Origin: Sisyra terminalis | Taxonomy: Eukaryota > Arthropoda > Insecta > Neuroptera > Sisyridae | Assembly: GCA_958496175.1 (NCBI GenBank) | Contig: OY292274.1 | Location: 28,683,482-28,747,481, forward strand | Direction: 5' to 3' | DNA: 64,000 nt | Shown here: positions 22,735-34,205 of the stretch, in pieces | Position numbering within the stretch: position 1 is the first letter of the stretch | How the letters are laid out: each line of letters opens with the position of its first letter | Made by a program: the position numbers and the translations under genes | Notes under the pieces: generated by a model | The model's database searches: none | What the model was told of the DNA's origin: nothing | What the model saw: only the letters and a program-made list of their open reading frames with translations

Positions 22735-25110
22735 AGTATATAATTGGGGTTTTGAAAAATTGAATTTGGATTTTTGGCTTTATAATACTCATCAAAATTA
22801 TAACGCCGGTTTTTGATAAGGGGGACACTAGTCAAAAAACGTCTATTTGGAGTTATTTGTTTAGTTATATTTGAAGAGAGGTTTTCTTTTATCTAGCATA
22901 GTATCAGATTAAAATTATATTTGGTTACCGTTAAATTGCACTTATGTCGTTCTTAAATTTTGCCGTAAGCGTTACTCCTTTTCAAGAATACTGACATATC
23001 TCTAATTGTTTAACTACAGTCATGAAAGAAGCTTCAATTGAATTTACGCAAGGATAGCATATTTTGATTATATTTACTGCTTTAATTTTTCAATAATAAA
23101 TTGTTTCAATAAAAATATTTTGGTCTTCCCGTTGACCTTAAAAGTTTTATCTAATTAAATAAACTATTTGGACTAACTAATTAACATTAAAAAAATTGAA
23201 AAAACTACGATTCTTACAACAAATGACAATTGTAGGTTAAACAAAAATGAAGGCTGGAGGTAGATTCTTATAGGTCTCTACGAAATAAAATGAAAATAAA
23301 GATTTTTTTTTCAATATCTCGCTTAGTTTATGAACCATCGATACTTAAAGGTTGATTGTTTTTACTTTTTTAAATGCATTTCTCTAGATATTTTAAAAAA
23401 AGGTAGTTGTTTATTACTGCGGTTTCTCTTATATTTTGGTGCTTAAAAAACTATACATAAAAGGTCCTGGGTGAAAACCAAAAATTGTATTCTTTCTTTT
23501 CGATTTATTTTGGCAAGAACCATAAGAATTCACCTTTAGTCTTCAAATCGTAGCGCCGTAAGTACCATAGGCTTACCTTAAAAGTAGTCTATTTCATTCG
23601 AAAACTTCTTAATTTCATAGATAAGGTTAATTTTAGTGGAAAACCAACAACCTGGCAAAGATTCTATAGCTTCTGTTGAAAGAAGTTATGAAAAAAATAA
23701 AGGAAATTAAGTCATACGACATAAATAATAATTCCTATAGTAATTGTAGTTATTTGTTTCATGAAAAGTTTTTTTTTACTAAGTGATATGTTGTTCTATA
23801 AGTTTTTGATTTTTGATCGTTTATTTACGTTCAGAAAAACTATAATTTTGAATTGATAAATTTAAACTTTTTTTTATTTCCCTTGTTATAAATGACAAGT
23901 TTCTACAGAATGAAAAAAAAAGATCCGACTAAACGAAAATTTACTATTTCTGTGAAATGAATAAAGACACATCTAATCTAGAAAGCTATTTTTATTATCA
24001 AAAGTAAAATATGCATTAAAAAGACCCAAAGCTTGAGACTTCAAATCAAACAGCAAAGAGAAAGTCCCAATATCCTTTAAAATTATGAAGCAAAAACAAT
24101 TTTCTTTAGTTATAAAATTCAATACAATTTTACTAAAATCTTTTATTTTGAAAACCAATGATATGTTAAAGTAATATTCAAATAATTTATAGCGTTATGT
24201 TTAGTATTAAATAAGTTTCTAACTTATTATAATTTCTCTAACGACTTGCACTTACCGTCAAGTTAGCAAATATGTATATATCCTTGAACTGCACTTTAGA
24301 ATACTTGAAGGTATCTAAATATACTCACATTAAATACGTAAAGTTATCATTGTTAATGAATTGCATTTTAGCACATATTAGTGTAGCGTAACTGCTACAC
24401 ATTTATAAATTTCATTGCTCGTAAAATTCCCAGATATAGTAATAAAAATTAGGTGAAAAGCATTTCGTGGTTTTTTGAATAAAACTTGATAAAATGCAAA
24501 TTTTATGTTTTGATTTAAAAAATTTAAATTTAATAGTTTGCAACATTGTTTTCTTATTAATCATTTTTTATTTCGTAAGATTTTTTTTAACTCGGATTTA
24601 TTCAAGTCGCAAAAACTATTACAAATGCGTTTCATTACATTAACCACATAATTTTTTTTGATTTATGCCAACCTCAATTAATAAAAAATATCATAAAATC
24701 GGTGTCATTGAGAGAAATATATTTAACTACACTATTTATAAGTATACAAATATAAAAAATAATTATGCATAAATTAAAATTAATAACGAACTCAAATGAA
24801 TATTCTAACTTTTTTTTATAAACTATTTTGTTACTCGTTTAGAATATTTTTTTTATTTATCGTCATCGTAAAAATTCTCTGGTATGTTGCAGTAATCTTC
24901 CAAGACTGAAAATTAAATTTCCCACGTGGGAAAATTTGTTTTATAGTCGTTATAAGAACCTAAGTTGGTTAAAAAATATAGATAAATCGCCTACGGTGTC
25001 CCGCATTTACTGGAATATAAAAATTATTTAATAAAGTTAGACACTCCTTGAAATATGTAGTAAGTACATACTTATTTCTACACTACTAATTATTTTCTTC
25101 TTTTTTCTAG

Positions 25111-25715
25111 ATAAACTGATTCGATGCACTCAGCGCAAACAATTTCCTATTTAAAATGTGCCGTAAGCAATTATCGTTACAATGCTTTATTGTGCGGTAC
25201 ATATTAATAAGATCTTGAAAAACATTTTTATTAAAATGATAATTTGAAAAAAAAACTTCAGAAAAAAGCACACAGAATAATTAGTTTGAAATTGTTTGAG
25301 ATTCTTAACGAAAAGAAGCTTATAAATTTTTTATTTGAATTTTAAATCGTGACTGAAGAAAATATTCAAAATGAAAAAACGCAAAGTGGCAAAAGCAATG
25401 ACAGGCTGACTAAGAAATCGATAGACCTTATGGCAACTGTAAAAGCTAAACTAAAGTTGCAATACTCAACGACGTTATTAGGCGGCGTAATCGTGCTGGC
25501 GGGAATAATGATTGTATTTGCTGCCGAAATGATGGGTACGGAGACGATTTCCACCAGGTCAGCATCCTCGGTATCGCCGCCGACACAAAACACAATTCTT
25601 GTGTATTTACAGGAACAATGTTATGATCGAAACTTAAGTCCTGAACATCTAAATCCAATTTTGAATCAGTCTCTATTTGCCAATGAAATTAAACTCCACT
25701 TTATCAACAACACAG
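25111..25715 (+). CDS. First coding exon, ANF-receptor type membrane protein
   Basis: This is likely the 5' coding exon of a receptor guanylyl cyclase-like or other ANF-domain receptor. A pyrimidine tract and TTCTAG at 25103-25110 make a good acceptor, so 25111-25429 would be 5' UTR; stop codons in all frames there agree. The first in-frame ATG is at 25430 (no ATG lies in frame further up; the frame is open back to 25346). It gives 95 codons: a basic start (MATVKAKLKLQ), a hydrophobic segment at residues 13-32 (LLGGVIVLAGIMIVFA, signal peptide or anchor), a Ser/Thr-rich spacer, then ILVYLQEQCYDRN and LHFINNT, like the first strand and helix of a ligand-binding lobe. The exon ends at a consensus donor CACAG|GTAAG in phase 1. 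The family call rests mainly on the partner exon at 49377. Confidence 0.65.
25371..25409 (+). promoter_or_regulatory. Upstream ORF in the presumed 5' UTR
   Basis: ATG at 25371 opens a 12-codon frame (MKKRKVAKAMTG) that ends at TGA 25407-25409, 20 bases before the main ATG. If the transcript starts upstream, this short frame could reduce translation of the receptor. The main ATG context is weak at -3 (C) but has G at +4. Confidence 0.35.
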
Positions 25716-26269
25716 GTAAGATTTAATAAAGCTTTCTTTGCATATTTAATATCAATAATTTTCTGTTAAAATGTTCTTCATTTATTGATTATTTTAATTA
25801 GTCTTCCTGTTTCCTTCTAGTGTTTAATTAAATGAGATAATTTAATTGGGAGAAACTATAAAGTGAATTATCTTCATTTTCTCAAGCATCTTTTCATGTT
25901 TAGAATTGCACAAACTTAACGCTTTAAAACTAATATCATATGTGCAGTTTTCATTTTATAGAACTGTATTTTTTGTTACTTGATGTTTATTATAGTTTTA
26001 ATATTCTAAACCAGAGATCGGCACTCTACAACTAGCAGCTTAATAGAATACTACAGTTACGATCTCTCGTAAATAACCCTAACTTTAATTTCAAAATGAC
26101 ACTTTTTACTTAATAATATTTTTCCATATTATTTTCCCTTAAGTCATTTCATATTAATTAACACATGTTTAATTCGTGCTTTTTATAAATTTGTTACCAA
26201 TTATGACCCAAAAATATATATCTGACGACGAGGATGGGACTCATCCGACTCAGAAGATGTCAAGTTATA

Positions 26270-26420
26270 TAAATTAGTACTGTTTCTATGGTAACCACTC
26301 AATTATCTGTTTATATCTCGGTTTCAATACTCGTACTGACGCGTACTGTGACGTCACTGAAAACCCATATACATACTCCTCGGTTTCGAACTTTCATTAA
26401 CTCATTAAAACTTTTTTTTC
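26270..26420 (+). repeat. Interspersed repeat with CRE-like palindrome, copy 1
   Basis: It aligns with the reverse strand of 33390-33545: shared blocks in order are ACTGTTTCTA, ATCTGTTTATATCT, GGTTTCAATRC, GTACTGTGACGTCAC, CCCATA, and TCGGTTTCG. This is an old dispersed repeat of unknown class. The TGACGTCA octamer is at 26349-26356. Confidence 0.65.
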
Positions 26421-27209
26421 TGTCAACATACAAGTTTTTCATACCTAAAAATTAGTTCTCCTCACTGTAATAATGTCTTTTGTCGATTAAAAAAAATAAA
26501 AAATATGCTTACGATCTATTCCAGAAAAGTTGACAACCTCTATTCTATATCAATGCAAAAGTAAGAAAAACACAATGATATGGCGAAAAAAAATCAGACC
26601 TACAGAAATAATGATTCAAAACTTCACAATTTGCTCAAAACTGCTCATTAAAAATGTTCTCAAAATGTTATTTTCTTTCTAGATGTTATTTAAATTTTAA
26701 ATGGTGCATTGTAAAACATGAAGTTATGAATATTATTCCTAATTTAAATAAATAAATAGTCGTTAATTATTTTTGTTTTATTCAAAAAATATTAATTACG
26801 TCGGTATGGGTTAAAACCTATGCAAATTTATTCTTTTTTTCCATTTTATGTTATGAAAAATAGTATTAAGTTTCATTTTATTGATAATCTATTTTTTAAT
26901 TAACAGAAATAATTACTATATTTTATTTACCTATATTTGAGATTTTAAAAATGTAAATAATATTTACATTTTTCAAAACAAAACGTTGTGCGTGCTATTT
27001 GGAAATTTGTATGCCCAATTTTCATTAACGGGTATTTCATTAATATTTTTATATTAGTAGCTACCCGTGAAATATTCACAGCCAACCCAAACGCAACTGG
27101 CAAATGACGAAAATTGGCAATCAAATAAAATCGAAATGGCAGATATTGTTGGGAAAATCTAGAAATTGGAAATATATTGTTTTTAGAAACCCTAAAGGTA
27201 CTAAGGGAC

Positions 27210-27480
27210 GTCCATCAAATTAGCATTATACTTTCGGAAACTGTAAAAAATAACTAAGAATTATTTTGTATTGAATTATGTTGTTTATTTTATTTAAGAG
27301 TTCTGCAATTAATTGTTTAAATCACTATTTAAAGAAAATGTTTTTGAATTTATTTTCTCATTATTTGTCGTTTTTTTATCTTTCAGGAGTTCTGGAAGGA
27401 AATTTATCACTTTTATATTTTCCAGAAAAATGCTTTTTAAAGAAAAAGCTATATTTCCGTTATTTATGTATCTGTATCAA
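27210..27480 (+). repeat. Partial copy of the GTCCATCAA/CTCGAG repeat family
   Basis: Starts GTCCATCAAATTAGCATTA like the element at 17392. Also present are TTTGTCG near 27367, GAGTTCTGGAAGG near 27388 and TATTTTCCAGAAAAA near 27417, in family order. No right terminal repeat is visible, so the copy looks truncated. Confidence 0.55.
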
Positions 27481-28080
27481 TTAGATCAAAAATAATTCAA
27501 CTAAGATGGAATACAGCAAAATAATGTGTTTTTAATTTCAAAATGAAAAAATAAACTACACAATATTACTTGTTTTTTGGAACAATCATGTTACATCTGG
27601 ACTGCCAACGATGTTGACACTAATTAATACAGAAATTGTCTGCCACTGACCTATATTCAACCCTTTACTTGTTGACTCGGGACTTTATGCAAGCTTTTGA
27701 GTGATTCATTTAAGTATAAACCAACTTACTCGTGTACATTAAATACATATTTGTTTTAGTTTTTCGCTTTTAAATTGCTATAAATTAATCAAACTGTTAA
27801 ATTTATTTAGCTAATCTAGCTTCTATTTATTTATAGAGATTAATATATCATTTCTTTTTGCTGATATTTTTTCTGGGCTATGTTATTCTTTTTTCATTAT
27901 TCGTAAGGGTACATGTTTAGAACTATTTAAGCTATAAAACATTTTATATCACATTGTGCACGTCTATTATAAAAAATCATTGAAAACTATTTATTAGATT
28001 TTCAATTTGTTGAGTCTTAAGGAGGCAGATTAACAGAGAGGCATTATTTTATATATTTATATAAGATATATAAGGTCCTA

Positions 28081-28212
28081 AAATTTTTAGTATTTTATTT
28101 TTATTTATAAGTTTTTGGAGATAAAAAAAGTGGAAAGAATAGTGTTTCTACTATTCTTTCCACTTTTTTTATCTCCAAAAACTTATAAATAAAAATAAAA
28201 TACTAAAAATTT
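28081..28212. repeat. Perfect 63-bp inverted repeat
   Basis: Bases 28081-28143 and 28150-28212 are exact reverse complements separated by only GTTTCT. Such perfection in neutral DNA means either a very recent event (template switch or fold-back) or an assembly artefact. No coding content. Confidence 0.9.
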
Positions 28213-29206
28213 GGCAAGAATTTCCACTCTCAAGATATAAATTATGTACATATAGGTTATTCGCAGAAATGATTTTTTATTAAATATTATCGTCGAACGT
28301 AAAAAAGTAAATTATTTTTTCAAGATTTTGAAATTACGGTCTGTACATTTTGCTAAAAAGAATCACAAGAAGGTTGACAGCTTTGATTTATTTTTCAAGA
28401 ATGGACATTATCAACCAAGACACGAAATTTGAAAATAACTCAACAAAAAAATCGTTATTTTACAATAAATTCTTGAATGTTTTTCTAAATCACAAATCCT
28501 ACGACTGTTCTACCTTATTAGCAACATTAAATACTTGAAAAATTATTTTTTAAGCTCGCACAATTTAATTAATTCCCACCGCATTTGTAAAACTCTTATA
28601 AATTGTACCATTAAAACAAATAAATTCAATTAAGAACATGTAGACTTTTACTACAGCCTAAAATTTAGTTTATTTTATAATTGAACTTACGCCTTTTGGT
28701 ACCAATTCATGAATGGAACGATAAAATCTACGTTTTTGTTTTATGTTTTCTGAAATTGAGAGTAAGGAAATATTTTATGACTACATAAAAAGAACGTACA
28801 TATAAAACTACGTTTATTTACATATATCTAGTATTTTTAAAAACTTACTTTAAGATAGAAATAATATTTAAAACGTTTTTTTTTTACTAAAAATTAATAC
28901 TTTTTTTTAATTAAATAGCTTAGAATAATTAGAAATTTAGATCAAAAAGAATATTTTTTCGGTTTTCAGTTCCTTTTTTATCGATTCTTCTTTTTTTTAG
29001 TTGATTTTTTAATTTTTAAATGGCTAGGCTATTTAAAAAATACTTTCTTAATTTTTAAGACTATTCGTTGGTTCTAAAAGACTGAAATTACTACAAGCTT
29101 CTAATAATATTGAAACTCTTTTGATCATTAATATTCATAAAATTAGTTTGTTTGTACTGTTTAATAAAAAAATCTCTATTAGATACATCGGTATTTTCTT
29201 GAATCA

Positions 29207-29409
29207 GGCACGTTATGGTGGATCAGACCATTATCTATGACTCAATTTATTTGCAAATCAAAGTTAAAACAAAGAAGAAAATCCAACATTACTTCTTATT
29301 GACGCCCCTAAAAGTGACGTGAGCCAATTTTATTGTATTTACTATGGATTTTGATTGATTTTTCGTGAATAAATTAGTCCATAATGGTTCTGATCCACGT
29401 TGACGTGCC
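29207..29409. mobile_element. MITE with imperfect 55-bp inverted ends
   Basis: The left end GGCACGTTATGGTGGATCAG and the right end, reversed, GGCACGTCAACGTGGATCAG continue with ACCATTAT, ACT and AATTTATT in register. The element is 203 bp with no coding capacity. The superfamily is not clear because no target duplication stands out. Confidence 0.65.
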
Positions 29410-29567
29410 AGATCCACAGAAATACTGTATCAATGTTAACGTATAGTATTAAGTTTGTATTTAGTATTATGGCAGTAAGAATTGTTTCAGACATTATTCC
29501 GGAATGATTTTTTTTACAAAGAGATAAAATAGGAGTTTTATCATATAATTTTAGCAAATATTTTGAT

Positions 29568-29629
29568 GACAAGCTACCTGATGTTACCCGGTGGGTAACA
29601 CGCTGTGATAACTGACACAGCATGTTGTC
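29568..29629. other. T-shaped double-hairpin structure
   Basis: An outer stem GACAA (29568-29572) with TTGTC (29625-29629) encloses two hairpins: TGTTACCC/GGGTAACA (29582-29589 with 29593-29600, loop GGT) and GCTGTG/CACAGC (29602-29607 with 29616-29621). All stems are perfect. Function unknown; it may be the end of a mobile element or a structured RNA. Confidence 0.5.
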
Positions 29630-32600
29630 AATAATTTGTTTAACGGTTTGTACTGAGCTTTAAATTATGTTATCATGTAGTTGTATAGTACTTTTTTATA
29701 AATTCAGCTAGGTTTACATCATGTAAAGTCACCTACATTCCAATATTGATATTTGTAACTATAATTTCTTTAAATGGTTTCGATATTTTATCAAATATGA
29801 GATTAGATTTCACATCAATTTCTTATGTGTGCGAAAGGAAGTAATGAAGTTATGAAATTACACATAACACTTTTTAAATACTCGCTATTTCACTGAATGC
29901 TGTCCTTGTATATTGAAACCGAATAGTATTCAAATAGTTACTTTTCTTTTGGTATTTTTTTCAAAGCATCACCTATGTTCTATACTTCTATAGTCTTGAA
30001 AAAATAATTCTGTGGATATAAACCATAGTGTTTATTGATACACCTAGACCTATACACAGTATTCAAACAAATGAAAAAACATTGAAACTTAACGAAAAAT
30101 GTATGAAGCTTAATGTTTACATATGTAGCTAGCTAAATTATATTAGTGAAGAAACATATACAAATGAAGCTAAGACTATAATTACAATATTAACTAGCTT
30201 AACCCAGCAGACATTGTCCTGTAGACTGATATTATAATGGCTGTAAATAAATTAATTAAATTTTAATAAAAATATGTCTAGGAAGCATTAAAACCATCTT
30301 TCATAGCGACGGGTAGCATCTATTACTGTACTCATTGTAACTTACCTTCGAGATATACATTTTTCAAATAAATGTTCAGAAAAAACACTTTGTTTCGGAA
30401 AATATGGACTACAGCGCAAAACCAACGATAAAAACCTTCGTTGACAATCCACTGCATATTTCGCTGTACTTGTGGATGTCAGACTCTATTGAGTCTTCTA
30501 ACACAGTAAACACATGCGTGCACAACGTTGTGTACAAATTTTAAAACGATCAGTAAGGAACTTAAGGGGATTTGTGATTTAGAACAAACAAACGTTGTAT
30601 TATATACTCTTCACATTGCACTATTGTTTAAAAATATAAATCTTTAAATTTAATTTTTAATTGTAATAAGTTTTAACCATCATGCATTTCATATTTTTAA
30701 TAAATTATTTTGTATGCTAAGAGTTTGAGTAAGTTCATTATATCAAATTAGTTAACATTATACGGCATAGTATGTTTTATTCGAGTGTTTGAATGTTTGT
30801 AAGGTCTGTTTAAAGAGCAATGTTTATTTTGGTGTTTATTAATCAAACTAATATCGTTGTTACTTACTATATGAGTGAATAATTTCATCAATTGATATAG
30901 ATATTACTGTTATACTATATAACATTATATCATGAATATATGTCCATGTTTTAAATATTTTATCTGGAGATACGTACAATATATTTCCAATCTAGAACCA
31001 ACGTTTCTATACTTTGATGTTTTACTTTAAGCGAGTTTAATGTTTATACATTAAATATATCACTGCTAAATTGATTACAAGGAAAAAAGTTGCAGTTCTT
31101 CTTCTTCGAAACTACTACTTTTCTAATTGTCAGAGCTTTGTAATTTTAATTCTTCAAACAGATCAAAAAGTTTCCTTTTCTGATATGGACATGTTTTAAA
31201 ACACTAATGACTGTAAATTTGTAGTTTTTTATGCCAACAAAAAAAAGTTATTATGGCGTTATTGGTCGTTGTAAGCATCTGAACCTAAGCCCATGATTAG
31301 TTAAGAACATTAAGAGCTAGTATTTTCACTTATGGATAAATAGACCATAGCCTTAAGATAATTTATGAAAAAATACAAATTTATCTGTTAGGTTAGTTCT
31401 ATATATTCATCCTACACAAATCATTATTCTTACGGCTTCGGTGAAAATACGTATGCTTTCCTTATCATCAAAATAAAAATTTAGCCGGTAGGTAAATGTC
31501 ACTATCTAGATATGAAAATGCAGACCCTAAGGGCTTAAAAAAACAACGAAGTTTTGTCAACCAATATTCTGCAAACAACCTACTTAAAAACTTAAGTTAC
31601 ATCCTATTTTTGTTGACAGATTAAAATATATTTTTCCCGTAAAAATGTTAGCTCCTTCGTATTAGACTCTCATTTGTACTGCTTGTGAGCAAATCGCTTG
31701 TTAAACTTCTTGTTTTCAAGTTTTCAAATTTAATATTTTTATTTTGTTCAAATAACTTTTAATAAAACGCATATCTGACACAATTTGTTATATACTTTTC
31801 TCAGTGTTCTGAAACTAAAGAATTTTAATTTATTTTTATGGGAGAACATTTTTCGTGTTTATGAAAATGTATAGGTTTGTAACAGTTGATTCTAACTGTT
31901 TATAATCAAAACCTTTACGCTAGTATTCTAGTAACCGAAATTCAATATATTCTTTCTATTATACGATCATTATTCTGCAACCAGGTTTTTTTTCTTTTTT
32001 TTTTTCTCTAGAGTATAAAATAATGACCCAAAAATGAAAATTTCGATTGCAGATTATATCAATGTAGATTTCTAATTAAGAGTTCCTTTGTCACAACAGT
32101 TGAAGCCATATCGATTATTCATTTTATTTAAATAATAATTTTCTTTCGTTAAATATACCAAATCTGCTTAACAAGTGAAGTAAAAGCTTAGCTTTGTATT
32201 GAACATGATATTAACGGTATTGGAAACCTTTTCAAATCACACAGCAAATGAAGCATTACCTTTACTTTAGAGAATTAAAACGTTTAAATACTCCAAACTG
32301 CATATAACATAATATTAAAGAATTTCATTTTATAACTTTTATTCCATTTTAACAATTTATCCTCACTGAAAACTCTTTTAGTTAAAAATATTGAACAAGT
32401 TAAACTTAATAAAATATAAAAAATAAGTATTAAAGTTAACGCTCACAAAAGAATGCGTTAACTGTTATATTGTTCCAATCAACAGCAAAGTTACTTTGAG
32501 TTATTATACAACAATTTGTAAATGGTATAGTTATAAATTTGTCAAATTAAGAGAAAAAAGACTAAAACTTTTCATAAAAATTAAAGTTTCATGAAAACTT

Positions 32601-33126
32601 ACAATTAATTGAGTAATATTTATATTTTTGTAAAATTCTTGTTGTATAAAATCGTATATAAGAGTATACCTCATACATAATCAACTGATAGAATTAAAAT
32701 ATGAGCAATACATCCAAAATGCTTTATTATAGATTTTTAAAAGCTTATACATATGTGCTCATATGTGTGTATATCTTCCTCACTTTGGGTTTAATTGGAA
32801 GAGACAATATTTACAGAAATATTCTTGGCAAAAGTCAAAGTTCATAGCAAACAATAAAACTGATTTAATAAATAAACACAAATTATGTTTGAAATTTCAA
32901 TTAACTTTACTTGAGTTATTAACTTAAAAATTTTAATTAATTTAAAATCGAAATTAAAAAGTTCTCACCATAAAGGAGAGAATACAACGCAAAAAATAAT
33001 TAACATATAAAAATTTATTTTTATTCAAGTTAGCAATTGAAACAAAAATCAATGGGAATAGTTTACCTTCAAATTAAAAAAATAATAAAATTACACACGT
33101 TAAAGGTCTTAGAAAAGTTATATGAA
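29630..33126. other. Intronic DNA, nothing recognised
   Basis: AT-rich intronic sequence. No exon, RNA gene or repeat of known type was recognised. Confidence 0.4.
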
Positions 33127-33260
33127 CGAGAAATCAGTCCCGGAAAGATATTTTAATTGTACCTAGAAGGTACTCATAACTTAATAAGAACTAAGATCTT
33201 GAAAGTTTAAGATCTCTATCTTTATAAGTTTTAATGAAAAAGAACAATATGCGAAAAATA
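33127..33260 (+). repeat. One-ended relative of the repeat at 36420
   Basis: Shared with the right end of the 36420 element, reversed, in order: GAAAGATATTTTAAT, a GTACTCATA-like block, AACTAAGATCTTG, AGTTTAAGATCTC. Only one terminus is present. Confidence 0.45.
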
Positions 33261-33389
33261 GAAAAAAAATTTCAGAATTGATCAAATGAACATTTTTCTT
33301 TTATATTTTTTTAATCGATGAACAATATTAATAGGAAAAAGAACAATTTTTAGTTATGAAAACTTGTACTTTAGCTGAAAAAATCATTT

Positions 33390-33545
33390 AATGAACAAAT
33401 GAGAGACCGAAACGATAAATGCGCTTATGGGTCTTATGTGACGTCACAGTCCGCATCAATACGCGCATTGAAACTAAGATATAAACAGATTATAGAACTT
33501 TTACTGTAGAAACAGTAAAACATTACCCAATTTTTGTCATTTTTT
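33390..33545 (-). repeat. Interspersed repeat with CRE-like palindrome, copy 2
   Basis: Reverse-strand relative of 26270-26420, with TGACGTCA at 33439-33446 in the same place. Flanks diverge. Confidence 0.65.
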
Positions 33546-34090
33546 ACAGTCTTTCGTCATGGAAAACATTTTTATACCCTAAAAATTACTAACAACTTTT
33601 TTCCTTTGGAATTGAGGTTGTGTAGATTGTGAATGGTTTAGATCATTAAGATAATGTTTAAACGATTTAATCAAACTTTTCCTTTGTATTTAAGTACCTT
33701 TATCATAAAAAAATGTCTATGGGATTTTGAAGTTTCCTAAATGTGACGTCATATTATTGCCGGGCCAATAGAAGCTTGTTCTAGGTATTTTGAATTTAAC
33801 AATTGTTTTTTGAATTTTTAATGAATATTTCTTAAATTTTATCTGATTTTATCAAACAAAGTTGTAAATTAACTGCTAAACTAGATTTTGATATTAACTC
33901 AGACCATTAAAAACTATTTTTAGATTATGTGCATTAGATCTATTCTAGATCTTAAAAAATGGATGTCTTATTGATAAAAAAAAATTATAAAATTAAATTT
34001 TTCACTCATAAACCATGCGACTTAGCACAAGTTAACTTTAGAAATGTTACCTGTATTTATATTTCTTTAACGGCTCTAATGTTCTTTTAT

Positions 34091-34205
34091 GTAGATTAGA
34101 ATCTCGTATCGAGCAAATTTTCGATATTTCTCGATTCACGGATTTTTATAAACCTTAGAATCGTCAAAGACCTTGGTAGTTATAAGGCGACGGTCAATAA
34201 TAGTA
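34091..34205 (+). mobile_element. tRNA-derived SINE, copy 3, 5' truncated
   Basis: Lacks the A box. It starts inside the head at GTAGATTAGAATCTCGTATCG and continues with GATATTTCTCGATT, CTTAGAATCGTCAAAGACC and AAGGCGACGG, matching the body of the copy at 4250. Confidence 0.75.

Larger units (their letters stand above)
18233..25110. other. Non-coding DNA upstream of the host exon
   Basis: Apart from one possible exon-like fragment at 19873-19998 and an unassigned 80-codon frame at 22492-22734 (-), I see no gene. A stretch at 21900-22130 repeats short (A/C)GACAAA words irregularly. If the acceptor at 25110 is used, the last part is a 5' UTR intron. Confidence 0.4.

Noticed and set aside
25349..25429. 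GTG at 25349 as the protein start
   Set aside because: Nuclear eukaryotic genes rarely start at GTG; the first in-frame ATG at 25430 directly precedes the signal segment.
25366..25658. Reverse-strand frames of 70-75 codons across the receptor exon
   Set aside because: Shadows of the + strand coding exon.
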